From Artemia franciscana (taxonomy: Eukaryota; Arthropoda; Branchiopoda; Anostraca; Artemiidae), in the NCBI RefSeq assembly GCF_032884065.1, contig NC_088863.1:61635512-61699511 (forward strand): a DNA stretch of 64,000 nt. Direction: 5' to 3'. Of the stretch, positions 1-10,860 are shown piece by piece. Positions within the stretch are counted from its first letter, which is position 1. Every line of letters starts with the position of its first letter. The position numbers and the translations under genes are program-made. The notes under the pieces are model-generated. The model ran no database searches, was not told the origin of the DNA, and saw only the letters and a program-made list of their open reading frames with translations.

Positions 1-130
1 GGGGGGTCATCCCATCATCAATACCTCGCTTTTTACGCTAAAGTTCTAAATTTGTTCCAATTCTTTAAGATTGACCTCTGGATCACAAAGGTCACTTGAT
101 TAGAATAAATAGCTCATTTGAAAGTACTAA
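1..130 (+). repeat. 5' module fragment of the hairpin-ended element group
   Basis: The words around 24-46 (cctcgctttttacgctaaag) match cctcgctctttatgctaaag near 51531 and similar sequence at 60352 and 47815. In this window that block is the 5' part of the hairpin-ended family at 51431-52475. Here it leads directly into the element at 131. The window starts inside it. Confidence 0.6.
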
Positions 131-2624
131 AACAAGAGCTAAGAGCTCATATGGCACTTGTGACGAGGCGAGAAGAGCTAAGAGCCAAGAGATCATATGG
201 TATGAGCTCTAACAAAATTCTAAGAATCAATAGATTGATTTAAAAGGAAAATCAGAGGCTTAATGCCGGTCAGGACTTAAAATAAGAGCTCTGAGTCACG
301 ATGTCCTTCTAAATATCAAAATTCATTAAGATCCGATCACCCACTCGTAAGTTACAAATACCTAATTTTTTCTAATTTTTCCTCTCCCTTTAGCCCCCCA
401 GATGGTCGAATCTGGGAAAACGACTTTATCAAGTCAATTTGTGCAGCTCCCTGACACGCCTATCAATTTTCATCGTCCTAGCACGTCCAGAAGCACCAAA
501 CTCGTCAAATCACTCAGCCCCTCCCCCAACTCTCCCAAAGAGAGCGAATCCAGTACGATTTTGTCAATCACGTATCAAGGACATTTGTTTATTCTATCCA
601 CCAAGCTTCATTCCGATTCCTCCACTCCAAGTGTTTTTCCAAGATTTCCCCCTCCAACTCCCCCCAATGTCAAAAGATCTGGTCGGGATTTGAAATAAGA
701 GCTCTGAGACATAAATTCCTTCTAAAAATCAAATTACATTAGGCTCCAGTCATCTATTCGTAAGAAAAAAATACCCCAATTTTCACGTTTTCCAAGAAAT
801 CCGGTTTCCCCCTCCAACTCCCCCCAATGTCACAGGATCTGGTCGGAATTTAAAGTTAGAGCTTTAAAGCACAAGATCCTTCTAAATATCAAATTTCATT
901 AAGATTTGGTCACCCTTTCGTAAGTTACAAATACCTAGGTTTTAAAAATTACCCCCCCCCCCAATTCCACCAAAGAGAGCAGATCTGGTCCTGTTATGTC
1001 AGTCACGTATCTTAGACAGGTTTCTATTCTTCCCATCCAGTTTAATCCTGATCTCACCGCTTTAAGTATTTTCTAATATTTCCGGTCCCCTCAACTGCCC
1101 CCACCCAATTACGCTTGATCCGGTTGAGATTTAAAATAAGAGATCTGAGTTACGAGGTCCTTCTAAATATGAAGTTTCATGAAGATCTAGTTAAATAATT
1201 TTATATTTATTCACTGTCAATAAAAAGGTATCATCCCTATTTTGACCTGTTTTACTTTCGTCATTTTTTCTTATTTTTCAGAATTAACCCCCCCCCCCCA
1301 ATAGAGCCGATCCGTTCCAATTATGTAAATCACGTATGTAAGACTTCTGCTTATTTTTCCCACCAAGTTTCATCCCGATTCCTCCAATCTAAGCGTTTTC
1401 CATGATTTTAGGTTCCCCCACCCCAAACTTCCCCCAATGTCACCAGATCCGGTCAGGATTTAAAATAAGAGCTTTGAGACACGATATCCTTCTAAATATC
1501 AAATTTCATTGAGATCCGATCACCCGTTCGTAAGTTAGAAATACCTCATTTTTTCTAATTTTTCAGAATTAACGCCTCCCCCAGCTACCCCAAAGAGAGC
1601 GGATCCGTTCCGGTTATGTAAATCATGTGTCTAGGACTTGTGCTTATTTTTCCCAACAAGTTTCATCCCAATCCCTCCACTCTAAGTGTTTTCTAAGTTT
1701 TAGGTTTCCCTCTCCCAATGTCACCAGATCCGGTCAGGTTTAAAATAGGAGCTCTGAGACATAATATCCTTCTAAATATTAAATTTCATTGAGATCCGAT
1801 CACCCGTTCGTAAGTTAAAAATACCTCATTTTTTCTAATTTTTCAGAAATAACCCCCCTCCAACTACCCCAAAGAGAGCAGATCCGTTCCGTTTATGTCA
1901 ATCATGTATCTAGGACTTGTGTTTATTTTTCCCACCAAGCTTCATCCCGATCCCTCCACTCTAAGTGTTTTCCAAGTTTTAGGTTTCCCCTCCCAACTCC
2001 CCCCCCCCAATGTCACCAGATCCAGTCGGGATTTAAAATGAGAGCTGTAAGACGCGATATCCTTCTAAACATCAAATTTCATTGAGATCCGATCACCCGT
2101 TCGTAAGTTAAAAATATCTCATTTTTTTATAATTTTTCAGAATTACCCCCCCTCCAACTACCCCAAAGAGAGCGGATCCGTTCTGATTATGTCAATCATG
2201 TATCTGGGACTTGTGCTTATTTTTCCCATCAAGTTTCATCCCGACCCCTCCACTCTAAGTGTTTTCGAAGATTTTAGGTTTCCCCCTCCAACTCCCCCCA
2301 ATGTCATCAGATCCGGTCGGGATTTAAAATAAGAGCTTTGAGACACAATATTATTCCAAACATAAAATTTCATTAAGATCCCATCACCCGCTCATAAGTT
2401 AAAAATACTTCATTTTTTCTATTTTTTCCGAATTAACCGCCCCCCCCCCCCAGATGGTCAAATCGGGAAAACGACTATTTCTAATTTAATCTGGTCCGGT
2501 CCCTGATATGCTTGCCAAATTTCATCGTCCTAGCTTACCTGGAAGTGCCTAAAGTAGCAAAACCGGGACTGACAGAATTTGCGATTGCTATATGTCACTT
2601 GGTTAATACCAAGTGCCATAAAAA
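131..2624 (+). mobile_element. Hairpin-ended complex repeat element, family 1, copy A (non-autonomous, possibly Helentron-like)
   Basis: The element starts near aacaagagctaagagctc. It has ATGGCACTTG at 151-160 and the exact inverted complement CAAGTGCCAT at 2610-2619. Close to the 3' end is a perfect palindromic hairpin, CACTTGGTTAATACCAAGTG (2596-2615). Between the ends lie about seven degenerate units. The best-spaced ones (core near 1528, 1808, 2098 and 2390) are 280-292 bp apart and each contains the core cgatcacccgttcgtaag followed by a C-run. The last unit passes into a unique 3' segment (about 2450-2624). No credible protein is encoded. Subterminal inverted repeats, a 3' hairpin and internal tandem repeats are features reported for Helentron-associated elements. 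That assignment is inference; the structure itself is visible. Confidence 0.7.
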
Positions 2625-2639
2625 TTAGCTTAAAGATCG

Positions 2640-3230
2640 ATGGGTATTGACGATGGGGCGAACCCTCTCACATACATAATAATTTCAATTTGTTTTAAGT
2701 TTTAATGTTACTCCTTACTTTCAGTTAGAATTTTTTTTTAATTTAATTTCTGATCGTTTTTTAAATAATGCTGGGAAACCCAGCGCCGATTTCATAGAAA
2801 ATTCTCTTCTCCCATTAAAAATTTCTCCAGGAAAAGACCCCCCCACGTAACCCCTCCCCAACCAGAAAAAAATCCCCCCTGAAAACGTGTGTATACTTCC
2901 AAATAACCAATACTATATGTAAACTATGGGCAAAGTTCATAGCTTGAAACCCATCCCCAGGGGACTGTGGGGGATTAAGTCATCCTCAAAGACATGGTTA
3001 TTAGATTTTTCGAATGTGCTGAATAAAATGGCTATCTCAAAATGGTTGGTCATACAACTTTGGGGAAAAATGAGCGTGAGAGGGGGCCTACTTGCCCTCA
3101 AGTTTTTTTGTCACTTAAAAAGGGCACTAGAACTTTTAATTCCAATCGAATGAGCCCTCTCACGATATCCTAGGACCACTGGGTCGATACGATTACCCCT
3201 GAGGGGATGATCATATTATTTAGAAACTTC
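2640..3230 (+). mobile_element. Hairpin-ended family 2 fragment with one internal 285-bp-type unit
   Basis: Bases 2680-2800 (gttttaagttttaatgttac, then aataatgctgggaaa) match 51815-51915. The tail gagccctctcacg, then ctaggaccactgggtcgata (3152-3192), matches 52043-52083. Between these, 2926-3150 is one unit of the G-run-rich repeat that is tandemly arrayed at 40.2-41.1 and 48.7-51.1 kb. The 52.0 kb copy lacks this unit entirely. The element therefore seems to carry a variable number of internal units. The 3' hairpin end is not seen here. Confidence 0.6.
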
Positions 3231-4527
3231 AGGCCTTTTGATTTGGATCAATTAACAGTCAACATGCAGCACTTCTTGTCTTTCCCAATAAGAAATGCAA
3301 GTCTAACAATGGCTGACTGAAAAGATGTATGCCTTAAAACTGCTCCCTTTGTGATACTTCGTCGACATGAGAGATACTGGGCCATTAAACGGTGCGTAAT
3401 GCTTGTTCGCCTCGGATAAATTGCAAACCGGTACATCTGTTTTTGATTAGTCGATAAATTAGGTTCCAAACTGTTTTCCGTTTATAAAAACCACAGAACA
3501 GAAGTGTTTTCTTTCCTTTTCAAAATAGGCAGTAATGTTTATGTTTTTATTACTTTTACATAGATAGCTTTCTAGTAAATCTAAAAATAAACTTCAACAA
3601 GTCTCTTTCATTCCAAAATAATAAAATAAGCGGAAAATAAGATTCTATTACATCTTGTACAAACTCGTCAGTTTTAATCTTGACAATAATAGCTCCGTTA
3701 CCAAATAAAGTCATCCAGGTTGAACTTTGATTTAGAAAGGAAAGCTGATCTAACCATTTCCCCCGAACAATTTCGACACAAAGAAACACATCTTCAAAAA
3801 GGAAGTGTTTTCTTGTTCTTCCCAGAATGATCGATTTTTTAGCTAAACGATAGACGCTTTTGTTTACAGTTTTCTATGCTTTATCAAATGGGGCAATACA
3901 AAACGAATGTGCATGGTTTATATCATATTCATCGCAGAATTTGGTGTTCGTGTTTTGTACCCAACTGTTGCAGCGAATGTACTTCCTTGTTCTTTAATAT
4001 TACCAGAAAATGTATAAAAAAACACAGATTTTGTCTTTCAGTCCAAATGTGACAATTATCGTAGGATGTGTGCAGATAATGCCTGAGGTACAATTAGCAA
4101 CGCAGTCAGTAGCAATTTCTTGGTGAGAAGGACTTAACGATATCATTATGCTTAATTATTACAAAAGGCTATATTTGTCTATTTCCCCCACCAAAAAAGA
4201 CAAGATTATTAAGGCCTTTCATGAGGCATAAAACATGTAGTAAGAATATGTAAGAAAGCATTCACCAACAAGGGAGGAAAGATGTGACAAATGCCAAAAC
4301 GATCCCACCAGATGACAAAAAACACACAAAAAAATCGTTTATTTATTTATTAATTATAATTACCAAGGCACTTCGCATAGAAGGAGTACGTTTGGCCATT
4401 AAAAATATATACACTCGCCAGATTTTATATCCTTACTGTCCACTTTTTGTCTTTTACTCTCCACTGGAAAATTTTCTACATGTTTCTTACTTTTCATTAG
4501 AATATATTGTACGTGCATCTCAGCTTT
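3231..4527. other. Unassigned DNA between two element copies
   Basis: Two minus-strand open frames (73 codons at 3248-3469 and 77 codons at 3556-3789) have no domain, splice context or motif that I recognise. A possible 3' splice site (ttttgtctttcag near 4040) precedes a short plus-strand open stretch, but nothing identifies it. I see no repeat shared with the rest of the window. Confidence 0.4.
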
Positions 4528-5385
4528 AAACAAGAGCTAAGAGCTCATACGGCACTTGTGACGAGGCAAGAAGAGCTCACATGGTATGAGCTCTAACAAA
4601 ATTCTAAGAATCAATAGATTAATTTAAAAGGAAAATCAGAGGCTTAATGCCAGTCAGGATTTAAAATAAGAGCTGTGAGTCACGATATCCTTCTAAATAC
4701 CAAAATTCATTAATATCCGATCACCCACTGGTAAGTTATAAATACCTCATTTTTTCTAATTTTTCCTCTCCCTTTAGCCCCCAGATGGTCGAATCTGGAA
4801 AAACGACTTTATCAAATCAATTTGTGCAGCTCCCTGACACGCCTACCAATTTTCATCGTCCTAGCACGTCCAGAAACACCAAACTCTCCAAAACACTGAC
4901 CCCCCCCAACTCCTCCAAAGAGAGTGAATCCAGTACGGTTACGTCAATCACGTGTCAAGGACATTTGCTTATTCTATCCACCAAGCTTCATCCCGATTCC
5001 TCCACTCCAAGCGTTTTCCAAGATTCCCCCTCCAACTCACCCCAATGTCAACAGATCTGGTCGGGATTTGAAATAAGAGCTCTGAGACATGAATTCCTTC
5101 TAAAAAAAAATTTCATTAAGATCCGGTCACCCGTTCTTAAGTTAAAAATACCTCAATTTTTCTAATTTTCCCAAATTAACACCCCCCAGCTCCTCCAAAG
5201 GAAACGGATCCGTTCCAATTATGTCAATCACGTATCTAGAAATTGTGCTTATTCTTCCCATCAAGTTTCATCTCGATCTCTCCACTCTAAGCGTTTGCCA
5301 AGATTTCTGTTTCCCTCCTCCAACCCCCTATGTTCCCTGATCGAATTCGAGTCAAAAATGGAGCATCTGAGACATAAGACCCTTT

Positions 5386-5433
<48 letters not shown>

Positions 5434-6158
5434 CATCAAGTTTCATAAAGATCCGATGACCTATTCGTAAGATAAAAATACCTCAATTTTCACGTTTTCC
5501 AAGAATTCCGGTTTCCCCCTCCATCTCCCATCAATGTCAAAGGATCTGGTTGGAATTGAAAATTAGAGCTTTAAAGCACAAGATCCTTCTAAATATCAAA
5601 TTTCATTAAGACCTGGTCACCCGTTCGTGAGTTACAAATGCCTCATTTTTCCGAATTACCCCCCCCCCCCCCAACTCCACCCAAAAGAGCAGATCCGGTC
5701 CGATTATGACAGTCACGTATCTAGACAGGTTTTATTCTTCCCATCCAGTTTCATCCTGATCTCTCCGCTTTAAGTATTTTCTAAGATTTCCGGTCCCCCC
5801 AACTGCCCCCCCCCCCAATGACGCTGGATCCGGTTGAGATTTAAAATAAGAGATCCGAGTTACGAGATGCTCCTAAATATAAAGTTTCACGAAGATCCGA
5901 TCACCCCTTCGTAAGTTAAAAATACGTCATTTTTTTTCTTTTTTTTCAGAATTAACCCCCCCCCCAATAGAGCGGATCCGTTCAAATTATGTCAATCATG
6001 TATCTAGGACTTGTGCTTATTTTTCCAACCAAGTTTCATCCTGATACACCTGCCAAATTTCGTCGTCCTAGCTTACCTGGAAGTGCCTAAAGTAGCAAAA
6101 CCGGGACCGACAGAATTTGCGATTGCTCTATGTCACTTGGTTAATACCAAGTGCCAAA
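4528..6158 (+). mobile_element. Hairpin-ended complex repeat element, family 1, copy B
   Basis: This is the same element as at 131-2624. It has the same 5' words (aacaagagctaagagctcat at 4529), the subterminal GGCACTTG at 4551 facing CAAGTGCC at 6148-6155, and the same terminal hairpin at 6134-6153. About five internal units are present (cores near 4732, 5132, 5466, 5622 and 5908), so it is shorter than copy A. A TA microsatellite interrupts one unit. C-runs occur at the same consensus position in each unit. Confidence 0.7.
5385..5434. repeat. (TA)n microsatellite
   Basis: About 50 bases of nearly pure TA/AT inside element copy B, between ttttatatacatat and ttatatatacatc. Confidence 0.95.
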
Positions 6159-6159
6159 A

Positions 6160-8034
6160 AACAAGCAAAAGGGAAGATTTTCGGCTTCTAAGAAGACTTC
6201 TCTCTCTCATGAATGTACAGAAGAGGGATGGAGGACTTTGGCTTTAAATCTTTATTTGCAGGTATCGTGCTTTTTTCTCGTTTTTATTATTTTTCGAATA
6301 ACCTAAATATTTCTTTGCTTTTTCTTCGCATTCACCCCTTCTAGCCTAAGTTGAATTCGCTCTGTACGTAAAAAGATTATAAATGTTAAACTCATTATAT
6401 TTTACGTGAAAATCAAGTGTCAGTTGACTGAACCTCCTGTACTGGGAGGTTTCCAAAATCACAAAAGAAAAAATGCTCTTCCTGGGTTATATAATAGATA
6501 ATTAGCTATAACGGATTGAGAACAAAAAAGAGAGAAAAAAAAAACAATTTTCCATAACAACAACAAAAACAGCAATCTTGATGTTCAGATAAGTTATACC
6601 AAACATTTTTTTTTTACAACATCCATATTTGCTAAAGAAACAATAGACACTAAATGTCAACAATTAAGGAGCGTTAAAGAAATGGTAACGACAACAAATC
6701 TCACTCCAAGCGTCAGCGTCACTGCAAGATATTACACTATTAAAAAAACAAATGTTTTTTTTTATGTTTTTATGGCCAAAGTATTTGCGAAAGAACATGT
6801 CCAATGCAACGCATACAAAACAAGCGACAATTTCTAAAAAGCAATAAACTTGAAACTTAGACTAAAAGCGCTTTTCTCAATTCTGCATGCTAAACATAAT
6901 AATACCCAGCAGTAGGTACACTATTTCAAAAGAGCGTAGGGGACGGATATGTACTACAGACTGAGATTCGGCGTCAAACCAAGAAATCGGGTGAGAGGGG
7001 AGAGAGCAAATAATCCTTACAAAAATTTCAGTTAGTTGTCCAAGAGTCAAATATTGAACTTAAGCAATCCTACATTTATAACATCAAAAAACAACTGCTT
7101 TACTTTTGGAATTCTAGGGGATATGTTTTTACAAAGAGAAATTTCGAAAACTTCACAAACAAAACAAGAACTGTGAAAATATAACATTAAGAAAAAATGG
7201 GAAAAAAAATAACATGAATCCTGGTGAAAATTCTATAAGCAGAAAAATCCAAAATTATTACATATTACAGTCTGTGTAATATGAGAAAGAAAACTAAAAA
7301 AAGAAAAAAAATATAATGAATATGGCAATGCTTGTCATTCGTAATTCTGGCCATAAAAAGTTACTCGATTTTGATAGATTTTCACAACCATTCACACTTG
7401 CAACTTTAACAGCAAAATCTTCTATAGACAATGGTCATAATAGTTCCGTCAACCCAGAACCCAAAACAAACACTTAATTAACAAGGGTAGATTTTTCTTC
7501 AAAAGCGTAGATTTTTCTTTCAGCGCATTAATTTGCATTAAACCAATGTGACAGTTTGTAGGGGTGAAACTTGGAAGGTGCATGGGAGGGTGTGGACTCC
7601 AATATTTTGAAGAGCAGCTTCTCTGCCATCTTTATTAAGAAATCGAAACTACCTTCCCCCCACTCTCCCCAGAATCTGACCAATGAACTTCTGAACACTG
7701 AACTTTTGAGTATCTCCATTTTTTAAGATCGAAAAAACTACCCAATCCCCCAACATTTCCGTGAACCAGCACAGCCAACAACTTGTCAATCCAAGACAAT
7801 TCGACCAACCATAAATTTTATACGATATTTCCAAACCATCATTAAGGACGTTAGAATGTAAACTGGTACTTGTTCAGCATATGACAAAAGATACTAGATT
7901 GATATTTTACTCTGATGAGCGTCGCATTACCCAATTCTGTATAAAATTATTTTAAAAAAAATCTTCGAGCAGTTTTTTCTTCATTTTTGAATAAAATTCT
8001 TGCACAATTTCTGAAAGATCCTATATATATTCTT
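6160..8034. other. AT-rich DNA, no recognised gene
   Basis: Homopolymer A/T runs are frequent. I looked here on the minus strand for the next PSMD4 exon (the LTTLTPDTGR region) and did not find it. Two overlapping minus frames of about 60 codons (7528-7834) show no domain. This may be intron 2 of PSMD4 if the gene continues leftward. Confidence 0.4.
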
Positions 8035-8199
8035 CCCCAAGAGATCGTCCCCCAACCAGATGGAGGGACAAGGCAGGTGTCTTCTTAGCCATTGCAAATA
8101 TTGAGGAAGATGTTCCCATCCTTGCAAGAGAACGGTCTAAATGGAGGCGCCATGCAGAATCACTCTCGACGCCAGAAGCATTTCGGCAGGAGCATTAAG
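8035..8199 (+). mobile_element. LINE 3' coding tail relic
   Basis: An uninterrupted plus-strand frame reads DRPPTRWRDK, then ARERSKWRRHAE and a stop at about 8196. The 'RPPTRW...DR..WR' pattern is the usual C-terminal tail of endonuclease/reverse-transcriptase (APE-type non-LTR) proteins. Nothing upstream of it belongs to the element, so it is a 5'-truncated copy. If PSMD4 runs leftward, it sits antisense in intron 2. Confidence 0.6.
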
Positions 8200-8329
8200 T
8201 TAAGTCTATATACATTCTTCGGTTATCTTCCAAAAACTCAACTAATTTGGAAATAATTCGATCTCAAATGACTCAAAGCAGACTATAAAAAAATTATATT
8301 AAAAATTAAATAGAAGCCCATATACTTAC

Positions 8330-8470
8330 TTAGCTAGAGTTAGAAGTCCCACATTATTTTCAGGATTTGACCTTGTTTTTGCATGACAAACAATATTGAC
8401 ACCATCTTCTTGAGCTTGAAGCCTTGTAGGAATAAAATCTCCATTTCTCATATATTCACTGTTGTCAACA
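8330..8470 (-). CDS. PSMD4: 26S proteasome ubiquitin receptor Rpn10/PSMD4, coding exon 2
   Basis: Rpn10 is a non-ATPase subunit of the proteasome regulatory particle. It binds ubiquitin chains through C-terminal UIMs and docks through an N-terminal von Willebrand A (VWA) domain. This 141-bp exon encodes 46 whole codons of the VWA domain, starting [18 protein letters not shown] and ending [12 protein letters not shown], plus partial codons at each side. The wording is almost that of animal PSMD4 residues 10-55. It is preceded on the minus strand by ttatttttAG and followed by GTAAGTATATG. Both flanking introns are phase 2: the leading T completes a Cys codon begun in exon 1, and the trailing AA awaits the next exon, where the family has Asn. 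UIMs and the rest of the VWA domain are not visible in the window. Confidence 0.95.
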
Positions 8471-9009
8471 CTAAAAATAAGGGAAGAAGTAATATACACA
8501 TGTAAGTTCTGATGTGAAGATGATGTGTATTTTGTATTTTAAATGGCCAAACTATAATGAATAAAAAAATACAATTCCATAAACATAACCGAACTAAATT
8601 TGGAGTCTTGATTCTAGAATGTAGAAAAGAGAGGGAAACACAAAGAACTCTCTTCTCCATCTGAGGCCTCCTTTCTTTCATCCAGCAATGATGCAATCCC
8701 CTGAGCCAAACCAAAACCCTTTTTGAACTTTATCCCATTAAATGACAATCAGCTGTTTAGTATCAAAGATATTACGCTTTGAGCATTAGAATGTCTGTTT
8801 AAATAATTTTGAAATACTTCACAGCAAATGCTTACCTTAGAGTTCCTGTTCCGAAACTTCTTTTTCACAACTCAGAATTTGCAAGCATCTAAATTAGAGA
8901 CCCAATTTACAGTATTCCTCTCGCAACCTTCTGAAAACAGAGACGAACTATCCGCTTATGAAACAGGAGATGAAATGATGCCATTTCAAATGTAAGAAGA
9001 GGGACAATC

Positions 9010-10430
9010 CAATCCTAAGACTTGGTCAACTGCCCCCACCTATTTGAAAAACTTGTTGAGAGCCATCTGGACAACAGCAAAATTAACCTCAGAAAGGAGG
9101 CACAGCACACTCCTGAAGCTCTTAAGCACGTTCTGTAACAACTGGCAAGGCATCAGCCTGTTCTAGATTCCTGGCAAACTGTTGTCCCACATTATACTGT
9201 CCCAAATACAACGTCCCGTAGATGAATACCTGCGTGATGAACAGCATGGCTTCCACCCAAATCGCTGTTGCACAGACCTGATATTCACCCTGCAAATGCT
9301 CACGGAGGAGAGCTGCGGATGGTGCAATAAACGCTACATGATCTTCATAGACTTCAAAAAGGCATTCGACTCATTAGATCACTAGTCTCTCTGGAAGCTC
9401 CTTTGCCACTATGCTATCCCCAACATCACAGTAAATCTTATCATGGCGATGAATGAAGACGCAACCTGTTGTGTGAAGACAGCAGAGGGAAATTCATGTA
9501 AATTTCCCATCCTCTCCAGGGTAAAAACAAAAGTGCGTGCTATATCTGCTACTGTTTACAGTCGTCATCGACTTAGTATTGAGGAACATCAACTCAACTG
9601 GGCTATGCCTAAATGATTGCCTGCTGAGTGACCTAGATTTTGCTGACGATATTGCCATCCTCGAAACCTGCAAATCCCAGCTTCAAGTACTGCTCACAAG
9701 CATTCAACGAAAAACAGATGGTTCTGGACTCAATATCAACAGCAGTAAAACCAAAGGCATGGCAACTCGCGATTCACCTATGAACATCAAATGTGATGAC
9801 GATAACATGGAAAAAAGTGGTCCAAATATTTTGGCATCACCATTGAGAACACAAGATCCACAGCCAAAGAAGTCATTGCCCAAATTGGAAAGGCTAGCAG
9901 CACCTTCTACAGACTCATAAAAATTTGGAGGTTGAGTACTTTTTCTCTCCAGCTTAAACTCCGCCTCTTCAACAGCAACATCCTGCCTGTCCTCCTCTAT
10001 GCATCTACAACCTGGTATCTCAACCAAGAACAAGAGAGGAAAATTCGGTCTTTTTAAAACATGTGCCTACATAGATTTCTTGGCATCCACTGGACCCAGA
10101 AGGTAACGAAGGAGCACATTAGAAACATCACACATGAACTGTCCCTCATCAAGACCATACAAAGGCGTACATGGAGCTATCTTGGACACGTGTTGCACAT
10201 GGACGATTCAAGAATCCCCAAATCTATATTTTTCTGGTTAGCTGAAGGCACCTGCCACAGAGGAAGACCCAAAAATACACTTCGTTTACCTACAACAATG
10301 ACCTGCAGCACATTCACGCCTCAATACAGCCAGAGTGAGAAGACATTATCACTGCAAAAAGTTTCAGAGATGACTGGAGACTCTTCTTGGAGGCCCTAGG
10401 CATTTCTGGAGGCACAGGAGGATCTAAGGT
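9010..10430 (+). mobile_element. LINE family A, copy 1: decayed reverse transcriptase
   Basis: Broken plus-strand frames give the reverse transcriptase core in order: IPGKLLSHIILSQIQ (9170), DEQHGFHPNRCCTDL (9235), MIFIDFKKAFDSLDH (9340), LLSDLDFADDIAIL with the catalytic FADD box (9630) and GLNINSSKTKGMA (9730). The C-terminal tail follows with CLHRFLGIHW (10065), TWSYLGHVLHMDDSRIPK (10170) and RGRPKNTLR (10260). Several frameshifts and stops separate the pieces, and the 5' half, with the endonuclease, is missing. It is the same family as 19430-21305 but keeps many CG sites, so it looks like a younger insertion. It is antisense to PSMD4. Confidence 0.85.
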
Positions 10431-10458
10431 AAGGTTAGTAGCATAATATTTGTAGGCA

Positions 10459-10584
<126 letters not shown>

Positions 10585-10860
10585 TGAGTTAGAGGTAACA
10601 AGCTTGAGACTGTATGCGCAGGATTTTGACTCTTGTAGATAGAACAGCATTGCCAAGTGCTAAAAATCATGTTGCAGCCAAGATGGGCCCAGGATTGCAT
10701 ACAGCCTCCGTTCATACTAGAGGTCCCAGTGCCTTCTTGCTATTCACTTTTAAGCTGGCTTAAGCACTTCAGTGCAGATTTAGAAGATGTGTTGGTCCCC
10801 ATCCAGCAGTGGTATCCAGGACTATTACTTTTCCTGAGGTGAAAATAATCTTAATGATTT

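Noticed and set aside
402-698. 98-codon plus frame (and the 126-codon frame at 4785-5165)
   Set aside because: They occur at the same place in two copies of the family 1 repeat with frame-breaking differences. They are simply low-stop repeat DNA.
4010-4150. Splice-like tttgtctttcag followed by an open plus-strand stretch
   Set aside because: There is no recognisable protein, no convincing donor, and no partner exon.
1-8329. Exons 3 onward of PSMD4
   Set aside because: I looked on the minus strand for the LTTLTPDTGR, FCTGIRVAHLALKHRQ and UIM regions and saw none. They are probably outside the window.
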